From Primulina eburnea (Eukaryota; Streptophyta; Magnoliopsida; Lamiales; Gesneriaceae): a DNA stretch of 64,000 nucleotides. Shown one piece after another: positions 1 through 12,700 of the stretch. Positions within the stretch are counted from its first letter, which is position 1. Every line of letters starts with the position of its first letter. The notes below the pieces were generated by a model, which was not told where the DNA came from, searched no databases, and saw only the letters and a program-made list of their open reading frames with translations. The stretch covers positions 6,231,057-6,295,056 of the forward strand of contig NC_133118.1 in assembly GCF_022965805.1 (NCBI RefSeq), read 5' to 3'. The translations under genes and the position numbers were made by a program.

Positions 1-1160
1 CCTCAGAAGCCTGAGTACCCAGTGTGCCTGAAGTGCAACCGTCAGCACGTGGCCCAGTGCTTATGGGGCTCTGGAAAATGCTTCAAGTGCGGGCCAGTGA
101 TCTTATGCTGAGGGATTGCCCACAGTGGAGGTAGCCAACCCAGGGGAGAATGCTCGCCATGCATGCTGAGGATGAAAACCCAGACACGACCATATTGACT
201 AGTAACCTATTTAATTCAGCACAATATTTATTTTTGGTCATGCATGCTTCGAATTTTACTTGGGAATAATAGTATATTGTTTCCGTATTTGGAGACTTTG
301 GATAGAAATTTCCAACTATGCATGAGGTTAAGATTTGTATTTTGGGATATAAGTTTTTGTGTTGTGCTAACGTACTTCAGGAAACATTTTCATAAAGAAA
401 GTGGCAACGAAGGCTTTGTTAGATTCTGGGGCCACTCACTCTTTTATCTCGGAGATGTTCGCTAATCATTTGAGTGTCAAATCCATTGGACTCGACGTAA
501 ACTATTCCGTGACAGTCCCATCCGGGGAAGAGTTATCAGCTACTAGTGTGGTCAGAGATATCGATCTTGAACTTCAGGGGCTACCTAGTTTATGCCGACC
601 TGATTGTTTTGCCCATCCCAGGGTTTGATGTCATTTTGGGATGGACTGGCTGACGAAGAACAGAGTTCTAATTGATTTTCAGAAAAGATCAGTGTTGGTA
701 AGACCGTTGGGCATGGAGCAATTTCTTTTTGAGCTAGAAAGGTGGAGAAGATTCCCTCACATGATCTTTTGCATGCATGCATGAAAACTTATTCATAAGA
801 GGTGTCAAGCATTCTTGGCCAGTATTATTCCCCACCGTGCAGTTGTCAGAGAATTTTCCGATGTCTTCCCCGACGATGTCACAGGCCTTCAACCAGAGAG
901 AGATGTGGAGTTCGACATTGACCTTGTGCCAGGCACTGTGCCAATCTCTAAGGCACGGTACCGTTTGGCTCCAGCAGAGATGTTAGAGCTCAAGCAGCAA
1001 ATTCAGGATCTCCTAGACAAATAATTCATCTACCATAGTTTCTCACCATGGGCCGCACCAGTGCTCTTCGTAAAGAAGAAAGATGGAAGCATGCGGTTGT
1101 ATATCGACTACCAAGAATTGAACAAAGCAACGATCAAGAACAAATTCTCAGCATTAATAA
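1..1160 (+). pseudogene. Decayed Ty3/Gypsy gag-protease-RT fragment (element D)
   Basis: Broken polyprotein of a Gypsy retrotransposon. In order: a gag zinc-knuckle region (CPKCNRQHVAQC, then GKCFKCG) at about 1-95; the aspartic protease (ALLDSGATHSFIS) from about 405; the start of reverse transcriptase (EFSDVFPDDVTGLQPERD, then GTVPISKARYRLAP) at 815-1024; and a frameshifted continuation resembling [12 protein letters not shown] and NKATIKNKF to about 1150. The reading frame changes several times and the palm, RNase H and integrase are gone. The closest relative in the window is minus-strand element A (CPKCNRQHPGQC). The fragment runs directly into LTR sequence, so most of pol was deleted. 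It starts before the window and cannot be functional. Confidence 0.85.
202..380 (+). other. Intron-like segment between gag and protease of element D
   Basis: A non-coding stretch starts with GTAACC after the gag end (about 201) and ends with CGTACTTCAG at 380. Directly after it comes coding sequence NIFIKKVATKALLDSG, leading into the protease. Element A has a matching 165-nt stretch (55649-55813) at the same place with GT and AG ends. Joining the flanks restores the frame in both copies, with phase 1. I infer a spliced intron rather than random insertion. Confidence 0.6.
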
Positions 1161-2180
1161 GGGGTGTCGGGCATTCTTGGCCAGTATTAAGAACTTGCTA
1201 CTCAATTATTTCGTTTATTCTTTGAGTAGTATTGAATAATTAGAGTAGTATTATTTTTATTACTAATTGTTTAATCAAGAACTTTTAAACCCTAATTAGT
1301 TCATAATTAATTAATTAAGCAAATTTTCCCTACAGACACACACTCACACACACACATACATATACACACACACGTTCTGCACACACAACACACACATACA
1401 CGTTTCATATTTTGAGAGAAAAACCTAAGGTTCTTGAGGTTCTTTCAGTAGCCACCTCTTCACTTCAAATTTTCTGAAGATTCCGTTGCTTTTTTGAGCA
1501 AAAATCGTGCCATAATCGTCACAGATCGTGTCTCGCATTCCCTCGCGTCGTTATCCATCGTTTCGTGAGTTTAATCAACAAAGACATATATATTCTTTTA
1601 TTTTCGCATCGATCTTGTCGTAGTAAGTATTTTGATGCATATTGTATGCAAATTCTGTGTATGTTGTAAGTTAAAAAGTTTGAAAAGATTTTGGATCAAA
1701 ATTTTAGATCTCAAAATCGAGTCTGCTGTCATTTCGAGTACTGTGAATTTTCGGTCGATTTTCTGGAAAATCTTTCAACATATGAAACATGGGACTCTTT
1801 GATACCTTCGATTTGACAGTAAATTCGTAATTTTTAGACAAAAAACGAGTAAGTTATGATCATTTTTGTTTGACTGCTCAAACTAAGACATATTAAAAAT
1901 ATGTTCATCATGTTTGTTGAGTTATGTAGTTGCAGGCTTCGTTGGGAATCGCCGAGTGGTCATTGCAGCATTTAGGTGTATCATGTGTTGTGATCAGTCG
2001 TCTTTCGGTGTTTCGTTTCGAGTAGGTACAGGTTTGGTTGCATTAGAATGCATAAGGAGGTGAATGAGTAGAAGATGGCATTTTTGGGTTGAGTTCGCGT
2101 AGGGTTAGAACCGCAGCGCTGCAGCTTCGCACTGTGGCACTACATGGTAGCGCCTAGGCACTGGACAAGCGCTGCAGCGA
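1161..2180 (+). mobile_element. LTR fragment of element D fused to the truncated RT
   Basis: Matches, in opposite orientation, the LTR of element A (39053-39788 and 58680-59300). Shared landmarks in order: a CA-rich stretch near 1335-1405, TTTTGAGAGAGAAA-like leader near 1415, a coding-like purine tract, GGATC(A)AAAATTT...TCTCAAAA(T)CGAG near 1695, and GGCTTCGTTGGGAATCG near 1937. A short GC-rich array with GCAGCGCTGCAGC and GCGCCTAGGC follows at 2107-2180. Both LTR ends are missing. Confidence 0.6.
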
Positions 2181-2923
2181 TGATAAAAATAATTCAACTG
2201 AATGGACTGAGAAACTATTATATTATATAAAATAAAATAATATATTTTAAAATCTAAAAATCTTAAACATATATAAATACTAAAAAATTCATTAAAATTT
2301 AAAATCAAAACAACGTACATATAATCAAATATAAAAAAAAAAAAAATTAAAAAGCGATGAATCTAGCCAACCGATTCTTAACCGGTTCACCCGATAACAA
2401 CAGGTCCTTGACTGATTTGAACGTTAAAAACTGTTTATAGAATAGATCCGGACCAGGCGGTTAGATTTTAAAAACACTGGTTTCAAATAACAAAGAAATC
2501 TAGTTGCCAGAAATACAACATTAAATTAAATGAACATGAATGGCCTCATCGAAAAGGTTACAAGACGAATGGACGCTTGAACTTTAAACCACTTCTATGC
2601 ACTATAACTAAACAAAACAGGAATTGTAAATTGTCGACTCCAAACTACGTGTTACTGCGATAATTTTTCATTGAAAATATTAAGTTATTAAGACTACAAC
2701 AGCTGAGTTTTAGACTTTACAGCAACCGAAAATATGCACCCAGAGGGAGGAAAAAAAGGGAAGAAAGTACTTTTGAATGCCCACAGTTTCAAGTCGATCT
2801 AGATCTACGCCATCGTTGATGAAATACACACTCCATGGCCGATGCGAAAAACCGGGGGATCAGCCCCTGACATCTATGTAAATTTAATCTCCATTATAAC
2901 CAACACATGTTGAACATTGAATT
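2181..2923. other. AT-rich spacer without a recognised gene
   Basis: AT-rich DNA with an A-tract near 2330-2346 and a block around 2375-2490 (AACCGGTTCACCC, GGACCAGGCGGTTAG) that looks like one end of a degenerate transposon; no partner end was found. No ORF of note. On the minus strand near 2795-2875 a 22-codon open stretch beginning MSGADPPVF occurs, but it has no supporting context. Confidence 0.4.
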
Positions 2924-5704
2924 TGTGACGAACTGTATCTGAAAATATACTTTAAAATTTGCAGAAAAATTTAAAATTTTCTTATTAAATAAATTATTAA
3001 AAATATAGCTCTTAAAATAAATTAACGGTCACCAATCATATTATAATAATATTAATATTAAAACTCCATCATTTAAAATAACTCACCAACATCCAATTAA
3101 CCCAAAAATCCCAAAACACAAATTTAATTAAAAATAATCTAACAAAATTATAAATTTAATTTACTTATCACCAATCTTAATAAATCAAAAGTCAGAATAA
3201 ATAATTTTAAAACGTACATAATAATATAACTTAAACTACAAGATCCTCGTGTTTGCACTGCAACTGGCCGGAACCTGCTCACTGGTTACCACCTCTCGTC
3301 TTCTCAACTACATCATCTACATCGATCAAGTCTAGTGAATTTAATGACTCAACATGCATAATAACGAATAATACGTAATAAAATCCATGTAATTTAATTT
3401 AGCTTGTACATAAAATATTATAAGTATAAATCATATAACGTGACTTTCTTGCATAAAAAATTTCATAAAATCATATTTTTCATACTTGTTATGCATAATC
3501 ATAAATAAATAATTTTGCGTAAAGTTCTGTTCAATGCAAGTGGCTCATACACATAAATCGTTTGATCAAATTAAACTACAGTATCGGGCCGACATGGATC
3601 ACCACAGCCTTTGGACTAGATTTCCACTCCCTATCATAACATAATCCTCTGAAGAGGTTGGAGAAGTCCCCGGACACGTTCTCCTGCTTCCAAATCCGTA
3701 ACATAATTTGGCCACAAGACATATCGCATAGCTCAAAAATAATTATTTTGCATGTGATACATATTTACGAATATCGTGGACTTCGTTGAAACACTTTGGA
3801 CTTGCTGCCATAACCTTAAAATTTAAATAACTAAGTTTATCACAAAAGCTCAAACGTACGTATGCGACTCTTGAATTAATTAAAATAGACTACGACTTAC
3901 CGAACGACTCGGGATTCGAACCATACTTAGCCCACATCCTAACCTATTGTCCACGCCCCTAAGATAGCCCCGAACTATGACCAAGGCCCAAAATAAACAT
4001 GACAACAGCTCCTTGAAAAGAACAACCCAAGGAACGCAATATGACGCATATGCGTTTCTCACGACTCCACGCCTAAATCAACGCAAACGGGACCCGACCC
4101 AAGCCCTAGACTCGAACCTCAGACACTCTTTAAGCCCTTGGTTGAGCCCTTTCCAGCCCAGACCCGCAGCCCAGCCCCTAAACAAGCCAAAGCCGTGACA
4201 GCCCTGCACTTGAAGCCATCCCATGCGCAGCTGCTGTCATCCGGTTCCAGCCATCTTCCCTAGCCAACAGCCCCTGAACCACCACACCAAGACTCATCCT
4301 AGGACCCTAAGGCACTGCCTAAACCATGGTCAAGAGCCCCATACCCAGCCCCTGACTGAAACCATATGGTAAATCACCTACAGCCTCCCACGAGACCCAC
4401 TTCTGTACAGCTATGTGTTGTTGGTTCTAGCCATCTACCCAACCATCCAGCACATGAACCACCTGCATGGAACCGTGCGACAAAACACGAGATCGTCCCC
4501 ACGAGATTGCATGACAGCAGCAGCGCCTCTCCTTAACCCATGCCATACTTGACCTCGTCTAGCCCTTACCAGCCATCAACCATGACCCAAAACACACCCC
4601 AAATCCTAGCCATACAGCCACAGCCACAGCCACAGCCACAGCCGCAACCACGTCAAGAGGGATCCAACCGAAGGATTGATCAAGAAACCAAGAAACGTAT
4701 GAAACATGCCACAAAATTTTCAGAAAAAGGTTTCGATCGATTTAATCGCATGTTTGCATATAAACAATATATTTTCATGCATAATTTGTATCAACATACA
4801 TAATATGAAAAGACCGATGCATGAAAGAAATATTAAAACATGCATTTGCGTTTTTAAATGCTCGAACCGTCGAACATTGCGGGGAAGTTGGCGGGCGATC
4901 AGAGCAACGTTTCGGTTGTTTTTCTAGCGTAAAAGGGTCGTGAACCAACTGTGCTACAAGTGGATGTGTGATCGGTAATGATAGAACCAAGAAAATAGCA
5001 AGAAAATCGAGGCTCCTAAGCTCAAGAATTCTCGGCTGCTAGTGTGTGGCTAAGGTGTTTTAGTGTGTGTGTGTGTGTGTGAGTATGTCTGCGTTAGTTG
5101 TGAATTGCGTGAATTGGTTTTGGTGGTAGGGTTAGGACTCCTTTATAATTTACTTAGGATATTAATTAAGTGTTTTAGTTTAATTAAAACTCTAATTGGA
5201 TTTACTAATTAAGTTCTTACAATTTAATCTACTAATTTAGTCTTCCAAATTTTAAATAAAAAACCCTACAAATTTTAAATATTTCCCTTAATTTAATTAA
5301 CTAAGTCATAAAAATAATTATTAACATATTTTATTGAGTTGATGCATTTAAATTCTTAAATTTTGTTGATTAAATTGCTTAACATTTCCATTTCACTTGG
5401 TAAATTAAATTTGGCCTTATACTACTAGAATTTATAAAACTTTTAAAAATACTATTTTCTTGACTTAAAATAAAAATATAACTTAAATTCTTTAATATCC
5501 TAATGATCTCCGATCTCCTTCCCCCCGTTCGGCATCCAATTTTCAGCTGAAATCGAAGACTCGAGAAAACATTTTAAATTAAAATAAATATGTATGAATT
5601 CAAAATAATTTATCGCATAGCATACATTACTTAGATTATTAAATAAATAAATTAATTAATTCAATCATACATAAAATTTACGTATATTAATTTTGGACAC
5701 TACA
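2924..5704 (-). mobile_element. Solo LTR of a Gypsy element related to element A
   Basis: Starts TGTGACGAACTG and ends TTGGACACTACA, with flanking GAATT (2919-2923) and GAATC (5705-5709) as a 5-bp duplication with one change. Its start (TTAAAATTTGC shortly after the end), the internal CATC(T)ACATCGATCAAGTCTAGTGA landmark near 3312-3335, and its end resemble the 5' LTR of element A at 57123-59718. No internal coding region, PBS or PPT is present, so it is the product of LTR-LTR recombination. The part at 4080-4640 is GC-rich and holds a CAGCCA microsatellite. Confidence 0.75.
4615..4644 (+). repeat. CAGCCA microsatellite
   Basis: About five tandem copies of the hexamer CAGCCA/CAGCCG inside the solo LTR. 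It encodes only an artificial QPQP stretch. Confidence 0.8.
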
Positions 5705-6033
5705 GAATCAACGCGTTTTCTTTTTTTCACAAACCAGGCTATGCGTGCTTGTGTATAAAAACAGAAAATACGTACACGGCACGTAGATGAGGCCAAGGTT
5801 TCTCTAGAACAAACTTCAACCCAAATTTTTTATTCAATAAAATTATATTCCTCTCTTCTGTAACCATAGTTTATGACAGAACAAATAAAGGAAGCTGTCT
5901 GCTCGAAAATTGAACAAATGGAGAAAGCTTCAGTGAGACTTCGAAGTTGACTGCATTTCATTGAGCATGATTGAGAATCTAAAATTGTGTTTCTGCTAAC
6001 CCAGGAATGTAAATCTGCTCTCAAATAAAAATT
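5705..6033. other. 3' flank of the RRM-SPOC gene
   Basis: Lies between the solo LTR and the putative stop codon of the minus-strand RRM-SPOC gene. It probably contains the 3' UTR of that gene. No other feature was seen. Confidence 0.4.
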
Positions 6034-6675
6034 TTAATGTACTCTAGATTTTAACCTCAACCACTGCAATTTTTCATTTTCAATTAGCAGAAAACGTTGC
6101 AAGGAATTTCATCTCTATTACTCATAGATAAGATACTTACCGAATAGAGTAGAAACGAAGACTGGGATACATTTCCTAGTTGTCGTACTTGTCCGAAGCA
6201 TCACCTAAATATTGAATCTATTTGTGTGCATGACTGCATGGATCATACCAACTCAGCATTCGTTTCTTTAGGAAGAACCAATCCAATCAAACAAAGCGAA
6301 GGACTAGGAGGAATGCATAGCATGTCACATATATCAGGAGAGCATGGAAGAATGAAGAGAAGCCTAGCCCACATGGATTTAGCAGCTGGGATTTTGATTA
6401 CTCCTGCACAATCTCGCTGCTTCAAGTATGATACGAAATCTTGAAACTGAAAATATGTAATTGCAGTTCAATCACTTTGCTGAGTGAAGATAAATAAGCC
6501 TTTACTACAAGTGCACTCCAAACAGAAACAGCCCTTGAAATTACCATTAACATAAAACTAGGGAGGTGTGAAATATCAGGTAACACGAGCAACAGTTCGA
6601 GTCAAAGAGCAGATGGACATAATTTTAACACAATAAGCTTTCAAATTTGGATTGCTCGGTTGGAATCTTCAAATT

Positions 6676-6711
<36 letters not shown>

Positions 6712-9700
6712 AATCTTCATGCTCCCTCAATCACATGCGATTGATTACGGCTTTGCATCTGCCGACAAGGGTGTCCTGATTTGAAATTCAAGTAATCAAA
6801 TCTGATTGGTAATTTAATCTAGGTGTTCTAGTTATAAATATGTTGTCTGGAAAATGGAACAATAATCTCGTTAAATTTTTTTAAAACAAACTTTTGTAAT
6901 CAACCTTGCAATAATGAACAAAATGTTTTTTCATCAAGCTATTCAACAAAATATCCTACTACAGAACTTCTAAAATAATAATAATAAGAAAAGAGATGTG
7001 AATTTAAACTCCAGTTTAAATGAGTCCAACCCAGATTCGACCTGAACTACACTGGAGTAGACAAATTTGCACTTGAAATCATCCACCTAGTTAGGACCAG
7101 GCAAACAAGAGAGTGCCATTCCCACCAAATCTAGAATATGAAATTTCCCAATTCTACCAAACCAGTGACAATCATGACATTACTTTTGGGTTACCAACCA
7201 AAAAGAAAAAACAGATCTTTCTAGCAGAGAAAAATATTATTTCGGTAAGGGTCAATTTGTGCTTGCGGGGATAAATGTTTCAACAAAAAAATTAGGAAAA
7301 GTTTCACTTGCATGCTTGCGTTATATGAAGGGTCAAGTCTCACAGTGGGAAGGAACAAAGCAAATGAAATTGATCAGAAGTCCCAACTTACCCCCTTGTG
7401 ATCTTCTTGAGAAGAAGGAAGCAGCCAGCAAACCTCTCTCTGTCACGATTAAAGTTAATATCAATAGGTTGTTAAACCGTTTAAATATGTAAAAGCATAT
7501 AACTAAAATTTGTACTAGATACCATATGTTAATACTTTGGAATCAAGATGAGCACATTTTGAACTTTCAGATGAATTCTATGCGACACGTGCTGAGATTT
7601 AATTTAAAAGAGGTGGCCCAGTTTTGGGAATGGAAAAAACTAGGGCTTCAAAACCCCTAATTACAGGTGGCTCCAAATGGCATAAAGTCTATGGGATAAG
7701 GGCATAAAGTGCTCAGTGAAACATGTAAGGATAGGTGGAAGAAGGGCAGTCAATTAAGAGGCTTGCGGAGAAATTTGGGTATTGGTAAATTACAAATCAT
7801 TTAGCAGGATCAAAATAATGTCCAGTAGGAAAAACTAGGCCTTGGGATGGATATGAAATCAGAGCTCTTTGCAGTTGATGGATGGATTGAGACTTGAGAC
7901 TGACAATTTGTAAATCATCTGATACATCCATAAAGAGTCCAAACCTTGCTTCACAAATTATTTAAGACAAATCAGAGCTCTTAGCAAGCTTGGTGAATAG
8001 ACACATCTATTTCCAACCTTAATGTAAATGGGTATTGCTAAATCAGAGCTAAATTAAAGTAAGCGCAAATTTCAGAGACAAGTGAACTTATATAAACAAA
8101 TTGCGAGGTACTGCTAAATGATGAACAAACATTGGGTCTGATATATTGCACACATATGCACAACGAAAAAAGGGGTGTGAGGACAATATTGAACTAACTC
8201 TGTGAGTTGGGGAGCTAGAAAATGTCGATTTCACATGACGAAAATCTGTCCGCTTTGTCATGTCTAACTTAATAGGCCATCTGTGCAGATGCATCAAGAG
8301 AAAATCATCAGAAATTGCATTTCTTAAGCAAATTTATCAAAACAAGACCAAAATCCTTACTCAGCAGGCTCAGCAACATCAGTTGAATAGTTGCAAATAT
8401 CAGAATCTACTCTTTGTGCAAGCAAAGTACAGTAATAAACACCACTTTTACTCAAGATCCCCTGCCAGGTTGATTTCTGGCACAATCTATAACCCCCACC
8501 ATTTAGCGAGTCAGATGGTGGAGGTGGAGGGGGGGAACTTGGAGGAGGGGGGAGTGGAGGAGGTTGGGAAGGAGGTGGAGGAGGTGGAGGCGGAGGTGTT
8601 GGGGGTAATGGTGGCCGCAGTTCATGCTGAGGAGGCAATGGAGGCCGAAACTCAGATGAAAAAGGCAACGGAGGCCGGAAATCAGGCTGAGGAGGCAAAG
8701 GAGGGGGGGGCACGTTACTAAGAGGAGGCAAAGATGATAAAGGAGGAGGAACAACAGGAACAGTATACATCTGATCAAATGGAGGCATAGAACTTCCTTG
8801 TATTTTTGATCTCGGAGTGACAGAAGCAGGTAAAAAAGGTGGAGCTTGCAGACTACCATGAGCATTGGCAGGTGTTACACAAGAAATTGGATTTGGAGGC
8901 AGATGGTGACCCAACCCACGTGCATCCCACATGCTATTTGCTGGTGCATATGAAGGTCGAACAAATGTAGATGACTGAACCAGCTGTGGTGGCGTAATTG
9001 GTGGTCCCTGATTTTGGGTGGGCATGGGTCCCATGCTTCCTTGCCCAGAAGACATCCCAGTTTCCGGTTTTCCACACATCCATGTTTGTTTGGCAGTAGA
9101 AAATCTTCCAACTTCGAGCATTCCTGAATCAGTCCAAGTTGTCTGGAATGGATGCACATTTTGCATCATTGGTCTAAAAGTTTCTTGACCAGTCCTTGGT
9201 GATGTAAGCTCCAGAGCATTGTTATCTGATCTGACTGGGGGAGAAGCTCCATGATGCTTTCCCCGATTCCTGTTCAAAACATAGATGTAAAGTTTAAGAT
9301 AAAGGTGAAATAAAAATGGTTCTTTACATACATGAAAGGATGATTGAAAGAGGGTAGTAACTCATAATCATGAACCTCCAAGACCACAACTTCAGAGAAA
9401 GTTGCCTTAAGTAACAATATTGGACGAGAGACTATTATATTATGTAGAGTGGCATTTTTCCCGACACTAAAAGATTGCTGCATTACACAAAAATAAATAA
9501 TATAACTCTTCCAAAACCTCATGTCAAACTTGCTCCAAATGTAATGATAAGTTGAATCAATGCCCAACTCCAAAAAATAGAGAGATTCAAAATTGAATAA
9601 AGACATGGATTTGTTGAAGAGAGAAAAAAAGACGACCAATTAGACATAAGCAGCATAAAAATATAAATTAAAAAAATTTCCCTAGTGGAAAATAATTGCA

Positions 9701-12700
9701 CTTTATACAGACGTATCATTGAATAAAAAAATGGATATCAAGACTGATGACTGATGAAACAGTTATCAGACAACAGACAGAATATCAAGAGAACAATGTT
9801 TATAATCTGCGCAAATGAGAGGCCTACAAGACTACAAGTGAAATATTAATGCAAATTGTGTTCATTAGTACTTGTGCATTTGTCCCAGTTACTCTCAAGG
9901 AACATGAATATGATTCTAAATCTCAACAGGATCTTGGGGTAAGATGTATCAAGTTTGGACATAAATAAAGGTAAAGAAGACAACCCTGATGTCCTTGTCA
10001 TGTAACTGTCGTAAGGCTTCTCAAATACATTCTGAGCATGAGGTGATCCAATCATACTAGTAGCAGAATAATTGTTTCTTGTATCCATATGTACAGAAGT
10101 AGAAGCAGGCCTTGCACCTTCAACATTCACCATCAAATTGGCTGGACATAAACTGGAAGGAGGAAGGATAAAATTACTATTTTCCTTGCGTTTCCATCGC
10201 AGATGAGCCATGGCGATGGTAGATTCCTTTGGTGAATCAAATTCCATTAATAATGCACCTTCACTACTAAGATCAGTAACCATGAGAGGGCCTTTATGAA
10301 GAACTTTCTTAAGTTCATGCATCACCTCATCCTTGGCCCATTTGCTATTAACATTTCCTATGTAAACATGGCAACTAGAACCAACAGAGACACTATTTAC
10401 CGCTCCTCTAGTTCCTAAACCTGTATCCAGAAATTTTATCTGGAGGGGTGCACCCCAAGGGGTGCGTCCTCGCATTACTTCTCTAGCCCTTATGGCATCC
10501 AGAATGTATCTGTATTCAATTAAAGCATACCCTTCATATTGAAAGTACCGTAATTGACCTATAGGACCGAACTTCTCAAACAGAAACCTTATAAGCATTT
10601 CAGATGCATCAGGACCTAATGATCCCAACCAGAGTTGTTTGGAAGCTGGAAATACATCCATGGCATCTGGGTCTCCATCCAAGAACCGGGTCAAATGATT
10701 TGCTGAAGTATGTGGCACAGGGATATCATGTTTGGGGGATTCAAACGAAGAATTCGAAGTTCCTGTGGAGGATCTAAAAGCAGTTGGCGAGCAGTCCAAA
10801 TTTGGAATTGGGCTCTTCTCTGTCTGCAAGCCATGGATTCTTCCATTGAGTGAATTACTTCTGAATTCCCTTGGTGTTCTCTCTCTAGGGGAGAAAGTTT
10901 GATGATTTTGCAATTCCATTGCCACAACAAAATTTCTAGCATTTGAAATATCTTCAGAATTTGACTCTCCGCTTTCAATAAGATCAATACCTGACTTCAT
11001 CACACTACGATTTTTCAAATGGATGCCTACACCTTTTTCTGGACAATCTCTCCCAGAAGCTACAGAAGGAGATCCTTGTTGGCTAGATATTCCAGAAGCC
11101 AAGTGCTGACTAACATACTTGGATGAACCAGATATATCTTCCTCAATATCTACTTGGCTGCCTTCGGATGTGAGTTGCTGCAGAAAAGATTTAAATACTC
11201 CTTCTAAAACTGAAGTAACATACGTAACAATTTCAGGAGATGCAGAATTACATAGCCTCCTGTACCTAGAAAAAATCCAACGTCTATATGAAGGATCTTT
11301 GCCAAAAACCTGTACAAAGAACAACAACAACGTAAATGCAACAGCCAAACCTCGAAGCCCTTGTCCTTTTCTAAATGACGAGTATTTTTATTCCAAACAG
11401 TCCATCACATGGAGTAGTAAGAAGTATTATCGAGTAAAAACTAAAATAAATGTCTTGCAGCAACAGACTTGGTTGGAAATTTTATTTACACTAGCCTCGT
11501 GAGTTTAAGAGACCAAGGAAGCAAGTTTGAATTAGAACACCTCAATGCACATTTATTCTAATAATAAATGTATGAAAATTTGACATAGATGAAAGAATGT
11601 GTGAGAATAAATTGTTACATAGTTTGGCATATTAAGGCTTCAGTGAGCACGTGAACTTGTAAATATCTAGTCATGCAGGACACGGAAAAAATGAATGAGC
11701 ATTTGAAGCCCAATTAAATAGCACATTCATTTCACAATCTAAGTATCTCTCACCAGAATCAGGTGGAATAAATAGATACCAACAGGAGGACAATACTAAA
11801 CTACACCAGAAAAAATCTTTAGGCATGCCATCTGGCAATGAAATGCTATAATTAATGAGCCTTACCAGTCCCAACAAGCAGTTCTTCAATAAAATTGAGG
11901 TGCCATTTGAAAAAAGGTGCTCATTTGAAGAAGAAAATTCGTTAAGATGCTTGCTTTCACATTTTGCTTCTGAGGTATCCGCTGCTAATTTATTTCTGCC
12001 GTTTTTCTCGTCCAGACAATCAATGCGAAAATCATTCAGTCCAATTGTCAACTGATTTAAAAAGTAAGCACCTTTCTGTGACTCCTTTGATTCGGTACAT
12101 TCAAGAAGTTCAAAACAACAGGCAATTGATTTTTTAGGGTGATTGGATAAAATCCTCGAAAAACAAAGAGCACGTAACTTGGATAGCTTAGGCAACACAT
12201 AATTATCTTCCTCCAAAAACTCCCTCTTGAACTCAAAAAAAGATTCTGGGACATCATGAATCTTCAAGATTCTCTGGTCAACAATCTGAAATATGTCCTG
12301 CCCCTCAAATGAGGATATGAAGAAAGTAAATACATTGAGAAACACAATAGAACATATTCCTTGAATAACAGGAGAAATTGAAGCTTCTGAGGCAGCAGCT
12401 TCACATATATCAACTAGACCTAAAATGCAGGCCTTAGAAATCTCAAAAGCGACGCCATCAACATCTTCTCCCCTTTCTATTACAGTGAAACACCTATTAT
12501 GGATACTGATGACAACCTTCGCTGCAGCATCAAGAGCAGCAGGACAATATGATGCATAGCGAGGAATGAAATTCGCTAACAAGCGTTGTACACTTGTGCC
12601 ACCTGCAAATATCTCATTGTAATCACAAAATCCCAGAAAAGAGCAGCAACATAACTTTAGCATACTGAAATACCACAGAGACAAAATATCTGATATATTT

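Noticed and set aside
2105..2320. 71-codon minus-strand ORF
   Set aside because: AT-rich frame running into the D LTR array; no similarity or context.
8260..8721. 153-codon + strand ORF with glycine/glutamate-rich sequence
   Set aside because: Antisense of the polyproline exon 4 of the RRM-SPOC gene; the minus-strand frame has domains and splice sites.
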